Assembly (NCBI GenBank): GCA_023663805.1
Contig: JAMPGR010000002.1
Location: 34,560 to 98,559 of the forward strand
Length of the DNA stretch: 64,000 bases
Direction: 5' to 3'
Source: Clostridium sp.
GTDB taxonomy: Bacteria > Bacteroidota > Bacteroidia > Bacteroidales > Muribaculaceae
Made by a program: the position numbers and the translations under genes. The notes under the pieces were generated by a model. That model worked only from the letters and a program-made list of their open reading frames with translations, did not search any database and was not told the origin of the DNA. Positions 1 to 8,890 of the stretch are shown one piece after another. Numbering within the stretch: position 1 is the first letter of the stretch; every line of letters begins with the position of its first letter.

Positions 1-1
1 G

Positions 2-241
2 GCTGAGCCTGGCGCCTGGCGTATCCACGACACATGGGACTCCCGCCGCCGACTCTTCACACGCCATCTGACCGCCGCCGAAGAGAATGCTATTAAAGAC
101 TCGGCCGTCAGAGAATTCGAAGCCGGCATACGCCGCCGCGGCCTCCCGGAACACGCACGCCGTCAGGCCGCCGGGGCGCTCCGCGCCCTCGGGGTCATCG
201 TCGTCGATACAATCCCGCGCTTCCGCCCTCTCGACCGCTGA
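2..241 (+). CDS. C-terminal part of an unrecognised protein (cut by window edge)
   Basis: An open frame enters from the left edge and ends at a TGA at 239-241, giving the last 79 residues of a protein. The tail is rich in Arg, Ala and Glu and looks helical (for example AAEENAIKDSAVREFEAG), and it ends in a short hydrophobic strand (GVIVVDTIP). I do not recognise the family. It lies 35 bases upstream of the secreted protease and on the same strand, so the two could be co-transcribed. Codon use (GCC, CGC, CTC) matches the neighbouring genes, which supports this frame over the overlapping ones. Confidence 0.55.
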   Translation, partial: AEPGAWRIHDTWDSRRRLFTRHLTAAEENAIKDSAVREFEAGIRRRGLPEHARRQAAGALRALGVIVVDTIPRFRPLDR

Positions 242-276
242 CACTCAATACCGTCAATATAATCATCCTAATAATC

Positions 277-2778
277 ATGAGAACCGCCCGATTCATCATA
301 CCTTCGCTTCTCGCGTTCCTGCTGACCGGAACCGAAGCCGGGGCCCGTACGCTCGACCCCGCGGAAGCCTGGAGCCGCCTTGCCGAGACGAAATCCGCAA
401 TAACGTCGACCGTCGCCCGCGCTCCGGCGATGCGTCCCGAACTGGTCTACACCGAAACTACTGCCGGCCAGCCGAGTGTCTATCTCTTCGCTGAACGACA
501 GTCGGGAAGATACTTTTTAGTCGCTGCCGACGACTGCGCCGACGCGCTGCTTGGCTACACCGACGCCGACACGCCTGTAGACCCCGACAATCTCCCGCCG
601 AATTTCGAGGCATGGCTCGACGAAACAGGCCGTCAGATCTCGACTGCCGCTGCGGAGGGTAGAACGGTCGGTTCATCCCTGCCGACAGACCTTCTCGAAT
701 CGGTCGTGCCGATAATGACAACAAAGTGGAACCAGGATGCGCCCTACAACAACCGTTGCCCGAAGGTCGGCGACGCACGGAGTTACACGGGGTGTGTCGC
801 GACGGCTGCTGCCCAGATTCTGAAGACCTATGAATACCCGACCCGCGGAGAAGGCAGTTACAGTTACGATTGGAACGGTACCACACTCAGTTTCGACTAC
901 GACAAGACAACCTTCCACTGGTCTCAGATGACCGACACCTACGACGAAACGTCGACGAACAACCAGAAAACCGCCGTCGCGACCCTGATGTACGCGATCG
1001 GCGTCGCTTCGAATATGAACTATTCCCCCTCGGCGAGCGGCGCGACGACAATCAACCTATGCCGCGCCCTGATACGCAACTTCGGCTACGACCGGTCGCT
1101 CAACATGAAGATGCGGAACTACTATCCGCTCGAACAGTGGCGCTCGATGCTCCACGACGAACTGTCGGCCGGGTATCCCGTCTACTACGAAGGCTCCGGA
1201 ACCGGCACCCACGCCTTTGTTCTCGACGGATATGACGCCGAGACCGGATTCTTCCATGTCAACTGGGGATGGGGCGGGTCGAGCAACGGCTATTTCCAGA
1301 TCACGACTCTCGAACCGGGATCGCAGGGGATCGGCGGAAGCACCGCCGGATACAGCAACAGCCAGATCGCTGTTTTCAGCCTCCGTAAGCCTGTCGAAGG
1401 GTCCGAGCCGACTCCGTATCTCGTGCTGAACAACGACCTGACGACCAACGAACCGGTTTATACACGCGACCGGAGCGTCACCCTCCTCGGCGGAGAGACA
1501 AACACCGGAATCTACAGTTACTCGGTCGAGTCGCTGAAATATGAGTTCGGTCTCGAACTGACCGACGCGACCGGAAACATCTCCTATGTATGGTCGGTCT
1601 ACGCCCCCCTCGGACTCGAAGCCTATTACGGCTACACAGGACTCGATTTCAACGCCTCATCTTTCCCGGCCGAAGGGACTTATCGTGCAACGATGGTCAT
1701 TCGCTGCAACGGCCGGATTGTTCCGGTTCCCGCGCCGCTCGGATGCGCCTCGGCGATGACTGTCGAATGCACGCCGGAGCGTCTGACTTTCACCCCGGTA
1801 ACCAACCGGTCGGAAATAGCGGCGACCGACCCTGAATTCATAACGCCTCTGTATGTCGGTAAAAGCGCGATAGCGACCGCGACAGTTTCGAACGCCGGGG
1901 CTGAATACTATGGAGAAATCAAACTCGGATTCGTCGCTCCGGGCGACACCCGCGCCGAAAATATCCTTCTGCTCTTCGAAAACACGGCGAGCATCGATAT
2001 CCTCGGGGGAGAGACGGCCGAAGTCTCGCTCCGCGGTACAATCCGCGGCCTTTCGGCAGGAGACTATCTCGCCGGAGTGTTCGACAACCGCCGGCAGTTG
2101 ATTTCCGAACTGGTTCCCGTCCATATCAATCCCGAACCGCAGGGAGCGGCATCGGTTTCGATCGAGAGTATCAAGTTCCCCGACGCTCTCGGCGGAACAG
2201 GCACCCGCGAGGATCCTTATATCCTCTATCGCGACATCGTCGACTTCGACCTGACGATGCGTTGCAACAGCGGTTACTTCGACGACGGCGTGACGGCTTG
2301 GGTCTACAACCCGGGAATCGATTCGCCGATTCTCGGTATCAACGGACGCTTCGATCCGTTCGACGCCGGACACAGCGAGACAATCCGTTTCTCCGGCGAG
2401 GTCTCGAAACTCGACGCCGGACACACCTATGTTTTCCTTATCTATAACTCCACCCGGGGACAGTGGATCAACGCCTCGGGCTACTACTTCAGCCTCGTCG
2501 ACCGGGCAACCGGAATCAGTTCCGTCGCCGAAGTCGCAGTCACCCCCCGCCTTGTCGTGTCGCCGAACCCGGCGGCTGACTTCGCCGAGGTCTGGATGTC
2601 CGGCACCGGACTCCGAGACCTGACGCTCTACAATCTGACCGGAGCGCCCCTGCGGCATATCTCCTGCGACGGCTCGACTGCAACGATAGACCTGCGGGCT
2701 CTGCCGTCGGGCCACTATATCCTCCGGGCCTCGACATCAGAAGGCACTCCTCTGACAGCCCGCATAATAAAACGATAA
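277..2778 (+). CDS. Secreted C10 (streptopain-type) cysteine protease with type IX sorting tail
   Basis: This 833-residue protein starts with a signal peptide (about residues 1-23). A Spi-like inhibitory pro-region follows (about 25-120), then a peptidase C10 domain (about 140-375). The catalytic Cys is C173 in YTGCVATAAAQ and the catalytic His is H312 in GTHAFVLDGYD, followed by the family's VNWGWGG stretch. Residues about 390-740 form beta-rich domains I cannot name. The last 75 residues (VVSPNP start, basic end IIKR) fit a type A sorting domain of the type IX secretion system. Streptopain itself is about 400 residues, so roughly half of this protein is extra. Likely role: extracellular or surface-bound proteolysis. 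Both catalytic residues are present, so it is probably active. Confidence 0.88.
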   Translation: MRTARFIIPSLLAFLLTGTEAGARTLDPAEAWSRLAETKSAITSTVARAPAMRPELVYTETTAGQPSVYLFAERQSGRYFLVAADDCADALLGYTDADTPVDPDNLPPNFEAWLDETGRQISTAAAEGRTVGSSLPTDLLESVVPIMTTKWNQDAPYNNRCPKVGDARSYTGCVATAAAQILKTYEYPTRGEGSYSYDWNGTTLSFDYDKTTFHWSQMTDTYDETSTNNQKTAVATLMYAIGVASNMNYSPSASGATTINLCRALIRNFGYDRSLNMKMRNYYPLEQWRSMLHDELSAGYPVYYEGSGTGTHAFVLDGYDAETGFFHVNWGWGGSSNGYFQITTLEPGSQGIGGSTAGYSNSQIAVFSLRKPVEGSEPTPYLVLNNDLTTNEPVYTRDRSVTLLGGETNTGIYSYSVESLKYEFGLELTDATGNISYVWSVYAPLGLEAYYGYTGLDFNASSFPAEGTYRATMVIRCNGRIVPVPAPLGCASAMTVECTPERLTFTPVTNRSEIAATDPEFITPLYVGKSAIATATVSNAGAEYYGEIKLGFVAPGDTRAENILLLFENTASIDILGGETAEVSLRGTIRGLSAGDYLAGVFDNRRQLISELVPVHINPEPQGAASVSIESIKFPDALGGTGTREDPYILYRDIVDFDLTMRCNSGYFDDGVTAWVYNPGIDSPILGINGRFDPFDAGHSETIRFSGEVSKLDAGHTYVFLIYNSTRGQWINASGYYFSLVDRATGISSVAEVAVTPRLVVSPNPAADFAEVWMSGTGLRDLTLYNLTGAPLRHISCDGSTATIDLRALPSGHYILRASTSEGTPLTARIIKR

Positions 2779-2803
2779 TTTACAGCCAATTTATCTGAAC
2801 GCT

Positions 2804-5800
2804 ATGAGAACCATCTCGATATTCCTCTCGTCGTCGCTCAAACACCCCGACGAGCGCCAGGCCTTTCTCCGCGGCTTCAAAGCCGAGGAGACCGACGACC
2901 TGCGCTTCAACCTCTATATCCACGAAGAGAACGGCGTAATGGCCATCACCGTCGGATCCGACTCACAGGTGGCGATTAACGCCGCCGCGCTCGGATGCGA
3001 CGCGTTCATACTCTTCGCCGGAGACAAAATCGGCGCCGCGACAATCGAGGAGTTCAATCATGAAGTCTCCAGCGCCCGCTCGCTCTTCAAGTTCCTCTAT
3101 GTCGTCCACCAGCCGGGAATCCTCCCCGACTCGGCCGACTCCTCGCGCTATGCCGACTATTTCGATGGATTCGAGCGTCCATATCTCGAAGGAACCCCGC
3201 TGAAACAGTATGCGACCAATCTGCGCCCCGTCCCCGAGGGCATGACAGACCCCGAAGAACGGAAGAAATTCGTTCTCGACAATATCGAAGAGAAGGCCCG
3301 CGCAATCGCCCGCGAACTCCGCGGCAAGACGATCGCCGAACTCTATCCCCCGATGCTCGAATACCGGAAAGTCATCTCCGACGGCCAGACAGAATACCGC
3401 GACGCGACCTCGTTCTACTACCGCCGCCAGATCGACGACGACCTGGCCGTTGCGCTGGCCGGGGATGCGGGTGTGCCGCTGGTGCTCGTCAGCGGCACAT
3501 CCCTGGCGGGAAAGACACGCGCCGTGACTGAGGCGATCCGGCAGATCGACGAGCCCGGGGTGCATGTCCACCTGATGCAGTATCACGCCGGCTCCGCCGC
3601 AGCGCTGCTCGACCTGAATCCCGAACTCCAGTTCCGACGGGAGTTCCGCAACATCTTCTTTATCGACGAGGTCGACCGTATCACCCGTAACCCCGAAGTG
3701 ACCCACAAATTCATCGAAATATGCCGGCTGGCTGCCCGCGACCCCCGGCGGCTGACAGTCGTCGCGACCTCGATACTCCCCGGGGAGGCGTTCCGCGAGC
3801 GCCTGCTCGACGAGGGGAGCGCCGACCGGTGGACCCGCCAGAGCCGCTACCTGACGATCCCGCCGCTATCAACCAAGGATATCCGCTTGCTGGTCGGGCG
3901 TCTGCGCCGCGCGGGGATAATCGGTCAGACAAACGGGCTGAAGATCGCCAACGGAATGCCCCTCGGCGCGATCTTCATCGACCTCGACAAGATGAGGAAT
4001 CTCTACGAGACCGCCCTGAGGGAGTACTCCTGGATGGCGCGGCTGTCAGACGCGGTCAAGACCCTGTGGATATGGAAGGTCGAGTCGCGCGGCGACATAT
4101 GGCAGTTGATTGACTTCTATAACAATGCCTATCCCGCCCCGCCGAGGCCGAAGCATCTGAAAAACGCCCCTGCCGCAGCGGAGCCAATCGATGCCGACCG
4201 TCTATGGGAGATGTTCCATCTGATTGCGGAGTTCGTCACGGTCGAAGGTGACGGCGACGATTTCTCCTTCTCGATTGAGGATATTCTCGTCGACGAGGTG
4301 TTCCGCTTCTCGAAGGGTAACGACGAGTTCAAGGCCATCAGGCGTATCGTCGACTATATTCGAGACAACCTGTCGAATCCGTTCGAGAACTATACCAAAC
4401 TGCTGACGCGGCTCGCCACCCGCGGACGACAGAATCTGGCGGCCACAGCCGCCGGATATATTCTCGAGCTGTTCCCGATTGACCGAATTGTCAGCGAAGG
4501 TCTTCGCGAGGAGGAGCAGACTTTCGGGGATGTTCCTCTCGACTGGGTTGCCAATTTTCTCGGCGCAATAGCAACCGTGAAGGCCGAGACCGGAGCGTTC
4601 GACGAGGTCCGCGACCTCTGGGAGCGTACGCGTCTCGACCAGGTACTTGAGCCTCTCCTGAAGATGGCCCGCCAGCGCGGAGATATTTCCGAAACCCTCC
4701 GGTATTTGCGCAATCGCGACAGCCTGTTAGAGCAGCATTTCGCTGCGACAGCAAACTACCGGCTTATTAACGAAATCGCTACTGCGCTCCCCTTCTCCCA
4801 GGCTCTCCAGATTATCGGAAGCATTGACTTCCGGAGGGTGGCAGATTGTAATTCTGTCACAGATGACTCGAAGTCCGACGAAGAGAACCAGTTCTACATA
4901 GCCAGACGCCATAAAACCTTCGCCGGATGGACAATCCGCCAGCTCGTCTCGAGGGTCCAGACAACCGGCGAATTCGACCGGGTCATATCGCTGGCCGACG
5001 AAATGAACCGGAAGTACAGCAACGCGCTCTTCGGTTCGAAGGCCGAACTCTACTTCGACATAATCGGCAAGGGAACCTGGAAGACAATCGCCGGACGACT
5101 GCCGTCATCGGCGCTTCTGGCTCTTTTCCGCGAACTCCGGAGTTCCGATCGCGATGCCGGATCGGAGTTCGACCGGGAAAACTATATGATCCAGAAGTCT
5201 GCGTGTCTGAACGCCCTGATGAACAAGATGGAAGAGGTCGACGCCCGCGTGGCATGGGATGAACTCGGACCGCTCCAGGATTCCTTCTCTCTCAGGAGTA
5301 TCGTCGATAAATCATGCGACTTTCCCCAGGCAAAAGGAATTATCGACACCTTTCTCGAGAGCGAACAAGGGAAAGATACGGTTCTGAACCGTGAAGTTCT
5401 GAATACGCTTCTCGGACGATGCTCGACAGAGAAAGACCGTCTGGAATGCACCGAAATTTACCGCCGATACGGAAAGATAAGGCCTGGTGAAGACCTTTTC
5501 TCGATTCCCGACCCATATCTACAGGGGACGATTGTCAATTTGGATTTCGTTTCATTCCATACAAAGACAGAAATACTCCGCCGCCACCGTCCGGCCGATC
5601 CCGAATCGGTCAGACCTCAGCCAACCTATGTACCGATAGTCAAATTCGTCGATGGATTCGATTCGACCCGCGATCTGATTTTCTCAGACACATGCCCGTC
5701 GTTCCTGACTCCGGCCGAACAACGCGAACTTCGCTACAACCCAATCGCTATCTCGAATCTTTTCGACAAGGCAAGGACTCCGGATGAAAGAATCAGCGCA

Positions 5801-7345
5801 TTATCGCTGCTCGACCGCCTTTTCGAGCAGGAAGATCCCGGCGAACCTTTACTGTCGAACGTCGAGAACCACATCGTAACGAAGATAATCCAAAACCGGA
5901 CAATCTTCCCGACAATCACAGAAGTGCAGCAATTCGTCGGCCGTCTGACATCCACCTTCCCGACCTTTTCGCTCGAAGGCTTTCCGGAATTTGCACTGAT
6001 GGAACGTATCGTCGACGAACCGGAGTTGGCAAATCGACCCGAAACTGTCGAAATGATTAACCGCCTGGTTATCCGAAATGCCGGAGGGAGTCTCGAAAGA
6101 GCGCGGCGTGCTGTTAAAATCAGAATCATGGCCTGCGGCAACAACTCTCCTTCAGGCTGGGTCCGGGACGAAAGCAAATCAGATTTCCCACTCTTCAACG
6201 ACGATGGGGAACTGACCGTCATGACAACCACGCCCCGGCGCTTCGCCCGCAATATGCTGGACCACGCTCTGCTCCATCCCTACCACCTCGAAAATCTTCT
6301 GACCGACGCCCTCGAGAATTCCGATAATCCTGCGCAAGCGATCCGCGATATCGTCGACAAAGCTTTCCGGACGAAGACCTATATCGACCACAAACGGTTT
6401 ATCAAACTTCGTAAGAGTTTTGACAAACAGGGACTTCGCAACACGAATATATACCTAATTGCGAAAAACTATTCCATAATCAAGGATATCGCTCTCCGGC
6501 TCCATGCCGATGAGATAACCGTCGCTGAGGCTGAAGAGGAAATAGATGTCTACGAGAAGATGAACAGAATACGTGTACACCGTACGAACCGATTCTGGGA
6601 CGCGGTTATAAAGCGTATGACGAATGACCGGAATGAGTCGGTCGATTCAATCCTCCGGTTCATCGACTCGCTCCCCGACTACCGTCTCGACAACGAGCGC
6701 CGCTATTTTCTTCTTCATGCCGTCAGATCCCTTTCAGACTACGGGACGCTGTCACATCTGTTCGGCAATATGACAAGCATGGAACTCCAGGCGCTGATGA
6801 AGGCTATGGGGAAATGCGAGCCGAAAGTGCGCCATCAGATTATGGAACGCGTCATGCCGGTTCTCGATTCGAAGGCCGACGATTCGGCGGCGGTCGGCGA
6901 CGATGTCCTGATGGGGCTGCTCAGATACCGTCGCGGGGCGTCGGTCGATTCGAGCCTGGAGTATTTCGCCCTCCACGGCCGCGGACTTTCCGACAGCACT
7001 GCCTTTGGCAATCTGCTCGAGCAGATCGCCTCGACGACCGACTACGACAAAGCCGTCGCAAGTTATACAGGCGGCAATCTCGAACCGAAGCACCTGAAAA
7101 TGATTTTCCGCAGTATGATTATCTACCCCGACTTCGTCGTCAACGGTCTTCTGTTTGAGAAATTCAACAACCGCCGCTATATCGATCTCTGGCGCCCGGT
7201 CGCCGAAAAAGACTCTAAGGGCCTGGTCCGCGAGACCTACGACAAGTTCATCAAGACCATCAAACACCGCGAGAAAGCCTATGGGCAACCACGCGACTAC
7301 CAGACCAGGCGCTTCATCGCCTTCTGGCGCCAGATCCTGAAGTAA
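2804..7345 (+). CDS. Large STAND-like P-loop NTPase with DUF4062/TIR-like N-terminus
   Basis: This 1513-residue cytoplasmic protein has no signal peptide. Residues 1-105 alternate strands and helices, with IFLSSS, DERQAFL and CDAFILFAGDKIG followed by TIEEFNHEV. From memory this resembles the DUF4062/TIR-like domains fused to STAND NTPases. A P-loop follows at 231-238 (GTSLAGKT) with a Walker B at 283-291 (NIFFIDEVD) and an arginine-rich sensor region. The remaining 1100 or so residues are mostly helical and have no repeat I can delimit; a sensing or scaffold role would fit. STAND proteins of this build include antiphage sensors. That function is inference here, since no other defence gene is adjacent. 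It starts 25 bases after the C10 protease gene and could share its transcript. Confidence 0.65.
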   Translation: MRTISIFLSSSLKHPDERQAFLRGFKAEETDDLRFNLYIHEENGVMAITVGSDSQVAINAAALGCDAFILFAGDKIGAATIEEFNHEVSSARSLFKFLYVVHQPGILPDSADSSRYADYFDGFERPYLEGTPLKQYATNLRPVPEGMTDPEERKKFVLDNIEEKARAIARELRGKTIAELYPPMLEYRKVISDGQTEYRDATSFYYRRQIDDDLAVALAGDAGVPLVLVSGTSLAGKTRAVTEAIRQIDEPGVHVHLMQYHAGSAAALLDLNPELQFRREFRNIFFIDEVDRITRNPEVTHKFIEICRLAARDPRRLTVVATSILPGEAFRERLLDEGSADRWTRQSRYLTIPPLSTKDIRLLVGRLRRAGIIGQTNGLKIANGMPLGAIFIDLDKMRNLYETALREYSWMARLSDAVKTLWIWKVESRGDIWQLIDFYNNAYPAPPRPKHLKNAPAAAEPIDADRLWEMFHLIAEFVTVEGDGDDFSFSIEDILVDEVFRFSKGNDEFKAIRRIVDYIRDNLSNPFENYTKLLTRLATRGRQNLAATAAGYILELFPIDRIVSEGLREEEQTFGDVPLDWVANFLGAIATVKAETGAFDEVRDLWERTRLDQVLEPLLKMARQRGDISETLRYLRNRDSLLEQHFAATANYRLINEIATALPFSQALQIIGSIDFRRVADCNSVTDDSKSDEENQFYIARRHKTFAGWTIRQLVSRVQTTGEFDRVISLADEMNRKYSNALFGSKAELYFDIIGKGTWKTIAGRLPSSALLALFRELRSSDRDAGSEFDRENYMIQKSACLNALMNKMEEVDARVAWDELGPLQDSFSLRSIVDKSCDFPQAKGIIDTFLESEQGKDTVLNREVLNTLLGRCSTEKDRLECTEIYRRYGKIRPGEDLFSIPDPYLQGTIVNLDFVSFHTKTEILRRHRPADPESVRPQPTYVPIVKFVDGFDSTRDLIFSDTCPSFLTPAEQRELRYNPIAISNLFDKARTPDERISALSLLDRLFEQEDPGEPLLSNVENHIVTKIIQNRTIFPTITEVQQFVGRLTSTFPTFSLEGFPEFALMERIVDEPELANRPETVEMINRLVIRNAGGSLERARRAVKIRIMACGNNSPSGWVRDESKSDFPLFNDDGELTVMTTTPRRFARNMLDHALLHPYHLENLLTDALENSDNPAQAIRDIVDKAFRTKTYIDHKRFIKLRKSFDKQGLRNTNIYLIAKNYSIIKDIALRLHADEITVAEAEEEIDVYEKMNRIRVHRTNRFWDAVIKRMTNDRNESVDSILRFIDSLPDYRLDNERRYFLLHAVRSLSDYGTLSHLFGNMTSMELQALMKAMGKCEPKVRHQIMERVMPVLDSKADDSAAVGDDVLMGLLRYRRGASVDSSLEYFALHGRGLSDSTAFGNLLEQIASTTDYDKAVASYTGGNLEPKHLKMIFRSMIIYPDFVVNGLLFEKFNNRRYIDLWRPVAEKDSKGLVRETYDKFIKTIKHREKAYGQPRDYQTRRFIAFWRQILK

Positions 7346-7731
7346 CCGGTCTCCCGCCCCCCCTATCAGCCCCCCGACCCCCTGATGGGAGAGTTGCCAT
7401 ATTGCTGATAATCCATAGGGGGACGCGCTTATGCGGTCCGCCTATGCGGTCTATATTCCGCTGCTACACACCACGTTAGCGGTGTCAAGACAGTAGCCGT
7501 GGGCAAAGCCCACGGCTTTCATACCGATATGATTCAGACCACGTTAGTGGTCGAATAACAACACACATAGCGCATGTCTGTGTAGAACGAGGTTGTTTCC
7601 GACCGCAGTGGGAACCCACGCCTGGCGCAGACGCGGGCGGGGACGCCCGCTAACTACTTCGATACCGAGCGCCCCTCAACAGTTCCAGCAACGGATCATC
7701 ATATCGGTTTACTACTGACCAATCACCACCT
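7346..7731. repeat. Gene-free intergenic stretch with dispersed hairpin element, copy A
   Basis: This stretch lies between two convergent genes and has no coding frame I trust. It holds a series of hairpins: an imperfect ACACCACG/GCGGTGT stem (7468-7485), GCCGTGGGC-AAA-GCCCACGGC (7496-7516), GACCAC-GTTA-GTGGTC (7537-7552), GTGGG-AA-CCCAC (about 7608-7619) and GCGGGC...GCCCGC (7633-7650). The block from about 7437 to 7680 matches 18078-18256 in order and spacing, apart from a shorter middle in the second copy. It is probably a REP/BIME-like dispersed element and could act as a two-way terminator. Confidence 0.7.
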
Positions 7732-8844
7732 TCAGGGGGTTGGGGGGCTGGGACTGGGGCTTGCTTCGGGCGCGGCCGGGTCGTCGTGGAGGATATAGCG
7801 TTCGTAGTATGACAGAATCAGGGTCGTCATCGGCAGGGCGATAATCATGCCGAGCAGACCGAGCAGCGTGCCCCAGACCGACAGCGACAGAAGGATAATC
7901 GCCGGATTCAGCCCGAGTGCCTTCCCCATGATTTTCGGAGTCAGGACATAGTCGCAGACACACTGACTGATTACATAGACCAGGATACACTTCCCGAGTT
8001 CGGGCCAGAACTCTACCGAACCGTCCATCGATGTGATATAGCAGATCGCGATAATCGGTATCAGCGTAACATACTGGAAATAGGGAATCATATAAAGCAC
8101 ACCGACAATGACACCCATGACCAGCGCCAGCGGAATCCCGACAATCGAGAAACCGATACAGTAGAACACCGCCGCGCAGAGGGCGATCAGCGCCTGGCCG
8201 CGGAAATAGCGGTTCATGCTGTCTTTTATGTCGTCGAAGACGCGGTAGGTCTGCTTGCGGTATTTCGGCGGCACGAGTTTGCGGAATCCGCGCATCAGTT
8301 TCCGGTAGTCAATCAGGATAAATATGACATAGATAAAGGTCAGAAGCCATTCGATCGTATGCATGACTAACCCGACCGAGGTCGATATCAGGGTCGTTCC
8401 CTTGTTCAGGATCGTTTCGAGGCGCGAGCCCGACAACATCTCTTTCAGTTGCTCGGCGTTCAGGTTGTTATAGATGAAATCGTGGACCTCCTTCGGGATA
8501 AACGGAACGGCCGCTCCCCCACCCGACTTCGATGCCTTGTTTATTAAATCTGACATCTGGCTGATTTCCGACGTGATCGACGGCACGATGAAATACGCTA
8601 TCAGCGCAACGAGAAAGGCTACCTCCGAGAGCGTCAGGAAGATCGCGAGTCCGCGGCGCTTCAGACGGAGAACCGACTGATTCAGTTCGACCAGCGGTTC
8701 GAGAATATAGGCCAGCAGACAGGCGACGCAAAAAGGCAACAGGACATCCTTCAGGATGTCAATCAGCCATATGGCGGCAAAGATTGCGGCGGCTGCGAGG
8801 AAGAGCCGGACGACGCGGTCGAGTGTGAATGGGCGGGAAAACAT
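7732..8844 (-). CDS. AI-2E family (PerM/YdiK-type) membrane transporter
   Basis: This 370-residue polytopic membrane protein has about eight hydrophobic segments. Two lie close together at the N-terminus (about 10-55), one at about 65-90, and a long run from about 150 to 350. The conserved C-terminal part (DYVLTPKIMGKALGLNP, then a Gly/Leu-rich membrane pair) is typical of the AI-2E transporter family. The substrate of such proteins is usually unproven. The tail is a short Pro/Ser-rich cytoplasmic extension. It is the last gene of a minus-strand pair, 46 bases after the YihY-like gene, and ends in the repeat-rich intergenic block. Confidence 0.85.
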   Translation of the reverse strand: MFSRPFTLDRVVRLFLAAAAIFAAIWLIDILKDVLLPFCVACLLAYILEPLVELNQSVLRLKRRGLAIFLTLSEVAFLVALIAYFIVPSITSEISQMSDLINKASKSGGGAAVPFIPKEVHDFIYNNLNAEQLKEMLSGSRLETILNKGTTLISTSVGLVMHTIEWLLTFIYVIFILIDYRKLMRGFRKLVPPKYRKQTYRVFDDIKDSMNRYFRGQALIALCAAVFYCIGFSIVGIPLALVMGVIVGVLYMIPYFQYVTLIPIIAICYITSMDGSVEFWPELGKCILVYVISQCVCDYVLTPKIMGKALGLNPAIILLSLSVWGTLLGLLGMIIALPMTTLILSYYERYILHDDPAAPEASPSPSPPTP

Positions 8845-8890
8845 AATGGTCTGCAGATGAATGTGGTTGGAGAAATTATGAAGATACCAG

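Noticed and set aside
1657..2715. 352-residue minus-strand open frame opposite the C10 protease
   Set aside because: It shadows a gene with signal peptide, catalytic pair and sorting tail on the plus strand.
7346..7731. tRNA or small structured RNA gene
   Set aside because: The hairpins do not form a cloverleaf or any known ncRNA order, and they recur as a dispersed repeat elsewhere.
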